A DNA stretch of 37,452 nucleotides from Bacteroidales bacterium (GTDB taxonomy: Bacteria; Bacteroidota; Bacteroidia; Bacteroidales; UBA932): positions 1-37,452 of the forward strand of contig JAEEIQ010000053.1 in assembly GCA_016281435.1 (NCBI GenBank), read 5' to 3'. The position numbers and the translations under genes were made by a program. This document shows, piece after piece, positions 33,141 to 37,452 of this stretch. The first letter of the stretch is position 1. Each line of letters opens with the position of its first letter. The notes under the pieces are model-generated. The model had not been told where the DNA came from. It saw only the letters and a list, made by a program, of their open reading frames with translations, and ran no database searches.

Positions 33141-33966
33141 GCTCCGTAAATTTGCAGAGAACGAATCTTTCCTTTGCCTGAAGCAGCCGCAGACCCGCGA
33201 GTTGCTCGAGGACGGCTACGACCGTCTCCGGGACCACCCGCTCAAGGGCCATTGGGACGAAGTCTTCAGGGAACTCGGATTCCCTCCGGGGACGGGGGCT
33301 CCGCTCGTTCTGGAGCTGGGTTGCGGAAAGGGAGAGTACACGGTGGCCCTGGCCGAAAAATATCCGGGCAGGCGCTTTGTCGGCGTGGATATCAAGGGCG
33401 CCCGCCTCTGGAAGGGGGCGAAGTATGCGACGCAGCACGCCATGCCCAACGTGGCCTTCCTCCGCTGCAGGATAGAATTCATCGGGGCTTTCTTTGCTCC
33501 CGGGGAGGTCTCGGAAATCTGGCTTACTTTCTCCGATCCGCAATTGCGCAAGGAGAACGCGCGTCTGACCTCGCCAATGTTCCTGGAGCGTTACAGCCGT
33601 TTCCTTGCTCCAGGGGGAATAGTGCATCTAAAGACCGATTCCCGCTTCCTGCACGAATACACGAAGGCTGTCTGCGCGGAGAACGGGCTCGAGGTACTGA
33701 CGTGCAGCGAGGACCTTTACGGCGGCGGCTTCACCGGAGCCGAACCGGCCCCGGAAGTGCGGCAGGTCCAGACTTTCTATGAAGGAATCTTCCGCTCGCA
33801 GGGTTACAAAATCAATTATCTGGCATTCCGCCCCGGGGCAAGGCGGGAGTTCGTCTCCCCGTCTTCTTTCAATGCGGATTACTGGCGCTCCGTCGAGGGT
33901 GACCGCCAGCTTTTCGGGCGCGATACGGCCGAGACGCGGCGCCGTAAACTGGCTGAAAACCGATGA
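33127..33966 (+). CDS. trmB: tRNA (guanine-N7-)-methyltransferase
   Basis: A 279-residue protein that should methylate G46 of tRNA. The SAM motif LELGCGKGEYTVALA lies at about residues 60-74, followed by FVGVDIKGARLWKGAKYA, and the catalytic-type motif appears as TFSDPQLRKENAR, a Bacteroidota variant of the FPDPWxKxRH motif. HLKTDSRFLHEYT and a C-terminal TFYEGIFRSQGYKINYLAF end the conserved domain. About 50 extra residues (REFVSPSSFNADYWRS onward) extend beyond the E. coli-type end. Its ATG lies inside gldH and its stop overlaps the deformylase-like gene by 4 bp, so it is tightly coupled on both sides. Confidence 0.92.
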   Translation: MGHDKLRKFAENESFLCLKQPQTRELLEDGYDRLRDHPLKGHWDEVFRELGFPPGTGAPLVLELGCGKGEYTVALAEKYPGRRFVGVDIKGARLWKGAKYATQHAMPNVAFLRCRIEFIGAFFAPGEVSEIWLTFSDPQLRKENARLTSPMFLERYSRFLAPGGIVHLKTDSRFLHEYTKAVCAENGLEVLTCSEDLYGGGFTGAEPAPEVRQVQTFYEGIFRSQGYKINYLAFRPGARREFVSPSSFNADYWRSVEGDRQLFGRDTAETRRRKLAENR

Positions 33967-34577
33967 AAACGAAAGCATTTGTCATTGCCGTCACGGGGCT
34001 TGTCGCCCTGGCGTGCACACCGAAGGCCCTTCCCGACTGGACGGAAGAGGAAGCCATGCTGATATGGGACTGCGAGGGTGTGATGCCTGTGCTGACCGTG
34101 CAGGATTCGCTTGAACTCAAGGTCCTGCGGGCAGAGGCTGCAGAACTTAGCGATGCCGACCTTCTGTCGGACACGTACTCCCGCCTTGCTTCCCTGATGG
34201 TCGCGACCGTGACCTCACCCGAACAGGACGGCGTCGGCATAGCCGGCCCGCAGGTCGGGGTTTCCCGCAGGGTGGTGGCGGTCCAGCGCTTCGACAAGGA
34301 AGGGGAGCCCTTCGAGGTGTATCCCGATATCCGGATAACGGCTTTCCGCGGGGAGAACGTCGAGGGTCCTGAGGGCTGCCTTTCCGTCCCCGGATTCCGG
34401 GGAATGGTGCCGCGCAGCCGGGATATCGACATTTCCTATAAGATAATCCGCTGCGGCACGGTCAAAGACACGACCGAACGGGTCCAGGGCTTCACTGCAG
34501 TGATTTTCCAGCACGAAACCGACCATCTCGACGGTATCCTCTATACCGACAAGGCCGTGTCCGTCAGTCCGAGATAA
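33963..34577 (+). CDS. Peptide-deformylase homologue with lipoprotein signal peptide
   Basis: A 204-residue protein. Residues 1-18 form a lipoprotein signal peptide (MKTKAFVIAVTGLVALAC, Cys18 after Leu-Ala). Residues 41-204 are a peptide deformylase domain: motif I GVGIAGPQ at 90-97 (second Ala of GxGxAAxQ replaced by Gly), EGCLS with metal ligand C139, and QHETDHLDG with H184, E185 and H188. All catalytic and metal-binding residues are present. The start at 33963 overlaps the trmB stop (ATGA), which favours the exported form; an internal start at Met41 (34083) would give an ordinary cytosolic deformylase of about 164 residues. Normal deformylases remove the formyl group from nascent chains in the cytoplasm, so an envelope form is unusual. 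Confidence 0.82.
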   Translation: MKTKAFVIAVTGLVALACTPKALPDWTEEEAMLIWDCEGVMPVLTVQDSLELKVLRAEAAELSDADLLSDTYSRLASLMVATVTSPEQDGVGIAGPQVGVSRRVVAVQRFDKEGEPFEVYPDIRITAFRGENVEGPEGCLSVPGFRGMVPRSRDIDISYKIIRCGTVKDTTERVQGFTAVIFQHETDHLDGILYTDKAVSVSPR

Positions 34578-34582
34578 TTGCT

Positions 34583-34590
34583 TATCTTTG
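34583..34590 (+). promoter_or_regulatory. -7 element of the smpB promoter
   Basis: TATCTTTG at 34583-34590, 8 nt before the smpB ATG at 34599; predicted leader about 5 nt. No convincing -33 element. Confidence 0.6.
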
Positions 34591-34598
34591 CAGCCGTC

Positions 34599-35048
34599 AT
34601 GCCCAAGGCGAAGAGTAAGATACAGGTGAGCAACCGCCGCGCGAGTTTCGACTACGAGTTTCTCGAGACTTACACGGCCGGGATCAGCCTTGTCGGCACG
34701 GAGATCAAGTCCATCCGTGCCGGAAGGGTGTCCCTGCAGGACGCCTTCTGCTACTTTGCGAACGGGGAACTCTATGTCAAGGGGATGAACGTCGCCTTGT
34801 ATGCCCAGGGCTCATGGGGCCAGCACGAGCCGGCCCGCGACCGCAAGCTCCTCCTGACCCGGAAGGAACTGAGGCACCTCGCGCAGTCGGTAAAGATCAA
34901 GGGGCTGACCATCGTGGCCGTGCGCCTGTTCGTCGCCGACAACGGCTACGCGAAGCTCGTCATCGCCCTGGCAAAGGGCAAGAAGGAATACGACAAGCGC
35001 CAGTCCATAAAGGAAAAGGACATCAAGCGCGAAATGGAAAGGGAATAG
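34599..35048 (+). CDS. smpB: SsrA-binding protein SmpB
   Basis: The open frame begins with a TTG at 34578 inside the promoter; the ATG at 34599 ([20 protein letters not shown]) gives the family start and 149 residues. The OB-fold core is clear: [29 protein letters not shown], then [16 protein letters not shown] and [15 protein letters not shown], and the basic C-terminal tail [19 protein letters not shown] that enters the ribosomal mRNA channel. SmpB works with tmRNA to rescue stalled ribosomes. It is followed after 4 nt by miaA. Confidence 0.97.
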   Translation: MPKAKSKIQVSNRRASFDYEFLETYTAGISLVGTEIKSIRAGRVSLQDAFCYFANGELYVKGMNVALYAQGSWGQHEPARDRKLLLTRKELRHLAQSVKIKGLTIVAVRLFVADNGYAKLVIALAKGKKEYDKRQSIKEKDIKREMERE

Positions 35049-35052
35049 CCCC

Positions 35053-35877
35053 ATGCCCCGCCGCTTCAAACCCATACTCGCAGCGCTTCCGGAGCCCGAA
35101 AAGGTCGATCCGGAAGATCTCGCGGCCTCGTACCGCGCCGGGGACATCGACCTTGTCTGCGTGCTCGGGCCCACGGCGTCCGGAAAGACCCGTTATGCCG
35201 TCTCCCTTGCGCGGCGGATAGGGGGAGAGATACTCTCTGCGGATTCCCGACAGGTGTATCGCGGCATGGACGTCGGAACCGGAAAGGACCTGTCGGAGTA
35301 CGGGGATGTCCCGTACCACCTCATAGACCTCGTCCCTGCCGGGTCCGACTACAATGTCTGGCAGTTCCAGAGGGATTTCTCGGCGGCCTGGGCCGATATC
35401 CGCAGACGCGGGGCGGTCCCCGTGCTCTGCGGGGGCACCGGCCTGTACATCAACGCGGTCACGGCCGGTTACGACTTCCGCTCGAAAAAGCCTCTCAGCG
35501 CGGAGGGCGATGCATTCATGTCCGGTCCCGGCGCCGTTGCGGATGGCGCCCTGCCGCGCAGTACATATTTCATAGGAACCCTCGTTTCGAGGGAAGAGCG
35601 CAACGCCCGCATCGACAGGCGCCTTGGGCAGCGCCTTGAGCACGAGGGCCTCGTGGAAGAGATACGCGGGCTGCTCGACGGGGGAGTCCCGGCCGAAAGG
35701 CTGATCGCGTACGGCCTCGAGTACAAATATGTCACCCAATACGTCCTCGGGAAGATCGGCTACGATGAGATGTTCACCCTACTTTCGACCGCCATCCATC
35801 AGTTCGCCAAACGCCAGATGACCTGGTTCCGCGGAATGGAACGCTCCGGCGTCCGCATCCACTGGGTTGAAGTCTGA
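35053..35877 (+). CDS. miaA: tRNA dimethylallyltransferase-family protein, short form
   Basis: A 274-residue protein with the MiaA P-loop GPTASGKT at 39-46, DSRQVYRGMDVGTGKD at about 64-79 (family DSxQVYxxxxIGTAK), YHLIDLVPAGSDYNVWQF, the GGTGLYINAV substrate motif and the closing RQMTWFRG. It adds dimethylallyl to A37 of tRNAs reading UNN codons. It is shorter than the usual 300 or more residues, with a longer N-terminal lead (about 30 residues before the P-loop) and a shortened insert domain. Bacteroidota often encode two MiaA-like proteins, and this could be the divergent one, so a full MiaA activity is probable rather than certain. Confidence 0.87.
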   Translation: MPRRFKPILAALPEPEKVDPEDLAASYRAGDIDLVCVLGPTASGKTRYAVSLARRIGGEILSADSRQVYRGMDVGTGKDLSEYGDVPYHLIDLVPAGSDYNVWQFQRDFSAAWADIRRRGAVPVLCGGTGLYINAVTAGYDFRSKKPLSAEGDAFMSGPGAVADGALPRSTYFIGTLVSREERNARIDRRLGQRLEHEGLVEEIRGLLDGGVPAERLIAYGLEYKYVTQYVLGKIGYDEMFTLLSTAIHQFAKRQMTWFRGMERSGVRIHWVEV

Positions 35878-35896
35878 CGAAAATTGCTTATATTTG
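35867..35896 (+). promoter_or_regulatory. Promoter of metK
   Basis: TTG (35867-35869), a 19-bp spacer and TATATTTG (35889-35896) match the Bacteroides consensus. The predicted start near 35900 gives a leader of about 59 nt, the longest in this window, and it holds the pseudoknot described separately. The -33 lies in the end of miaA. Confidence 0.8.
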
Positions 35897-35911
35897 CGGC
35901 CTGTTTAACAT

Positions 35912-35961
35912 ACGTGGAAGGATTTGCCTGCTTGCAACCACGTCTAAAAAATGCTAAAATG
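35912..35961 (+). promoter_or_regulatory. Probable SAM-II/SAM-V-type riboswitch in the metK leader
   Basis: P1 is ACGTGG (35912-35917) with CCACGT (35938-35943), six perfect pairs. The 20-nt loop contains GATTT (35921-35925), CC and TTGCAA (35932-35937), and the 3' side runs CTAAAAAATGCTAAA directly into the ATG at 35959. TTGC in the loop can pair with GC.AA of GCTAAA (35953-35958), leaving T35955 unpaired, as in the SAM-II pseudoknot, where the equivalent of that U and two loop U residues contact the ligand. The gene is SAM synthetase, which fits feedback control by SAM. Binding would bury the start codon. I recall the SAM-II core from its known structure; no covariance search was run. Confidence 0.75.
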
Positions 35962-37236
35962 AACTATTTATTCACTTCGGAGTCAGTCTCCGAGGGCCAT
36001 CCTGACAAGGTGGCCGACCAGATTTCAGATGCCATTCTCGACGAGTTCCTGCGCCAGGACGCGGACGCCCATGTGGCGTGCGAGACTTTCTGCACGTCGG
36101 GACTCGTTATCGTCGGGGGCGAGGTCGCTTCCGAAAAGGCCTATGTCGACATTGACAAGACCGTCCGCGGAGTAATCAGCCGCATAGGCTACGACAAGGC
36201 GGAATACGGTTTCGACGCTTCTTCTTGCGGGGTTATCTCGACCATACACGAGCAGAGCGCGGACATCCACCGCGGCGTCGTGCGCGCCAGCGAAGACGAG
36301 CAGGGTGCCGGCGACCAGGGCATGATGTTCGGTTATGCCTGCCGCGACACGGAAGACTACATGCCTTTCGCTCTGTCTCTTTCGCACAAGATCCTGCAGG
36401 TCCTTGCCGATATCCGCAGGGAGCAGCCTTCCCCGATGCCCTACCTGCGTCCGGACGCGAAAGCCCAGTTTACGGTCGAGTTCTCGGCCAGGCACAAGCC
36501 GGTCCGGGTCCATACCATAGTGCTTTCGACCCAGCACGACGAATTCGATACCGACGAGGCCATGCATGCGCGCATCGAAAAAGACGTTCGCGAAATAGTG
36601 CTGCCGAGGCTCATAGCATCCCTTCCGGAAGAGACGGCCTCCCTTTTCGACGGCAGCGCCATCCTTCATGTGAACCCCACCGGGAAGTTCGTCATCGGCG
36701 GTCCTGCCGGGGATACCGGCCTGACCGGACGCAAGATAATAGTCGATACCTATGGCGGAAGGGGAGCCCACGGTGGCGGAGCCTTCTCCGGGAAGGACCC
36801 TTCGAAGGTGGACCGCAGCGCGGCGTACGCCGCCCGCTGGCTCGCCAAGAACCTGGTGGCGTCCGGGGTCTGCGACGAGTGTCTCGTGCAGCTGGCCTAT
36901 GCGATCGGAGTGGCGAAACCCGTAAGCGTCTTCGTGGACACTTACGGCACCGCACGGCCTGCGAACGGTCTCACCGGGGAAGCGGCCGATGCCTATATCG
37001 CCTCCCGCATCTCGGAGATTTTCGATCTCCGCCCGGCCGCAATCGTGAGGCGCTTCGGCCTGAAGAACCCCATCTACGGCCCTACGGCGGCTTATGGCCA
37101 CATGGGCCGCAAGCCCTATGTCAAGGCAGTTCCGGTAAGGAACCCCGACGGGAGCTGGGCGCAGAAGGAAGTGCAGTTCTTCGGCTGGGAAAAGCTCGAT
37201 GCAGCCGATACCCTGAAAGCGGAATTCGGATTATAG
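35959..37236 (+). CDS. metK: S-adenosylmethionine synthetase
   Basis: The frame is open from 35884, but that codon lies inside the promoter; the ATG at 35959 gives the family N-terminus MNYLFTSESVSEGHPDK and 425 residues. Motifs in order are SEGHPDKVADQISD with the ATP-binding His, GEV, EQSADIHRGV, GDQGMMFGYA, the GGPAGDTGLTGRKIIVDTYGG stretch with the conserved phosphate-binding residues, FSGKDPSKVDRSAAY, and a late RRFGLKNPIYGPTAAYGHMG. It condenses methionine and ATP to SAM in the cytoplasm. It is behind its own promoter and a putative SAM riboswitch. Its last 6 bases overlap the end of a convergent gene. Confidence 0.97.
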   Translation: MNYLFTSESVSEGHPDKVADQISDAILDEFLRQDADAHVACETFCTSGLVIVGGEVASEKAYVDIDKTVRGVISRIGYDKAEYGFDASSCGVISTIHEQSADIHRGVVRASEDEQGAGDQGMMFGYACRDTEDYMPFALSLSHKILQVLADIRREQPSPMPYLRPDAKAQFTVEFSARHKPVRVHTIVLSTQHDEFDTDEAMHARIEKDVREIVLPRLIASLPEETASLFDGSAILHVNPTGKFVIGGPAGDTGLTGRKIIVDTYGGRGAHGGGAFSGKDPSKVDRSAAYAARWLAKNLVASGVCDECLVQLAYAIGVAKPVSVFVDTYGTARPANGLTGEAADAYIASRISEIFDLRPAAIVRRFGLKNPIYGPTAAYGHMGRKPYVKAVPVRNPDGSWAQKEVQFFGWEKLDAADTLKAEFGL

Positions 37237-37452
37237 ACCGCTGACCACAAGGCCGGGAAAGGCTTCCGGGTTGGGCGCGGCCTTCAAGGGCTTGCCGCTG
37301 GAGACGGTGATGTCCTTCAGGACCACCTTGCAATCCGTTCCGAAGGGGAAGGGTTCCTTCGCTCCGCCCTTCCTGTTGAAAGAAGAAAATATGGAAGGCC
37401 CCTTGTACCCCGGTGAAGTGACGGCCGAGTCGTCTATGGTCAGGCCGTCGAT
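37231..37452 (-). CDS. C-terminal part of an unidentified protein (cut by window edge)
   Basis: A minus-strand frame enters at the right edge and ends with TAA at 37233-37231, giving 73 residues. The chain begins IDGLTIDDSAVTSPGY and ends FPGLVVSGL, with a strand-turn segment VVLKDITVSSGKPL. The Asp-Gly and V-x-L-x-D-I-T-V pattern is like the closing coils of parallel beta-helix proteins such as pectinase-type enzymes, but this is weak. Its stop overlaps metK by 6 bp, tail to tail. Family and function cannot be settled from this fragment. Confidence 0.6.
   Translation of the reverse strand: MDGLTIDDSAVTSPGYKGPSIFSSFNRKGGAKEPFPFGTDCKVVLKDITVSSGKPLKAAPNPEAFPGLVVSGL

Noticed and set aside
1..37452. 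CRISPR arrays, insertion sequences, phage genes or integrase sites
   Set aside because: I saw no regularly spaced repeats, transposase or integrase reading frames, or flanking direct repeats around the tRNA gene.

Overview
The window looks like a piece of a Bacteroidota chromosome, most likely order Bacteroidales, with a fairly high GC housekeeping backbone. The grounds are a SusC/SusD pair, a GldH lipoprotein next to a RicT/PSP1 protein, the rnpA-yidD-HemD-like-DUF4271 cluster, a PG0541-type small protein behind an RND pump, almost no Shine-Dalgarno sequences, and at least ten copies of the Bacteroides-type -7 promoter element TAnnTTTG, several with a -33 TTG/TTTG exactly 19 bp upstream. I cannot name the genus. 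The window is densely coded: no gene-free stretch exceeds about 160 bases.

Layout. (1) 1-5239, minus strand: susC-susD followed by two small lipoproteins, the second cut by the window edge; this block is visibly more AT-rich than the rest. (2) 5240-11561: malate dehydrogenase, convergent with lolD; a tRNA-Pro(TGG) followed after 15 nt by a Tat-exported, lipidated enolase-superfamily protein; a lipoprotein that looks like a beta-propeller, followed directly by comM. (3) 11577-12087: an AT-rich two-gene DUF4160-DUF2442 module. (4) 12103-15543, minus strand: six-gene operon SUI1/YciH, DUF4271, HemD-like, rnpA, yidD and a DUF4230-like membrane protein. (5) 15595-19595: a large DUF2723 membrane protein coupled to a SAM methyltransferase. 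(6) 19655-21810: pgk-lgt, ended by a hairpin terminator. (7) 21972-27953: tolC-type outer membrane channel, RND adaptor, RND pump and a small PII-like protein. (8) 27965-34577: thioredoxin, outer-membrane barrel, LOG protein, polyprenyl synthase, holB, ricT, gldH, trmB and a deformylase-like lipoprotein, packed head to tail with many 4-bp overlaps. (9) 34599-37236: smpB-miaA, then metK behind what appears to be a SAM-II-type riboswitch. A minus-strand gene enters from the right edge and overlaps the end of metK.

Most of the window is ordinary core metabolism and envelope biology: lipoprotein maturation (lgt, lolD), translation and RNA modification (smpB, miaA, trmB, rnpA, SUI1) and menaquinone-type prenyl synthesis. 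The items most worth a second look are the pseudoknot in the metK leader, a peptide-deformylase homologue carrying a lipoprotein signal peptide, the PII-like gene coupled to the RND pump, the AT-rich DUF4160-DUF2442 module, and a set of promoters so close to their start codons that the mRNAs should be nearly leaderless.
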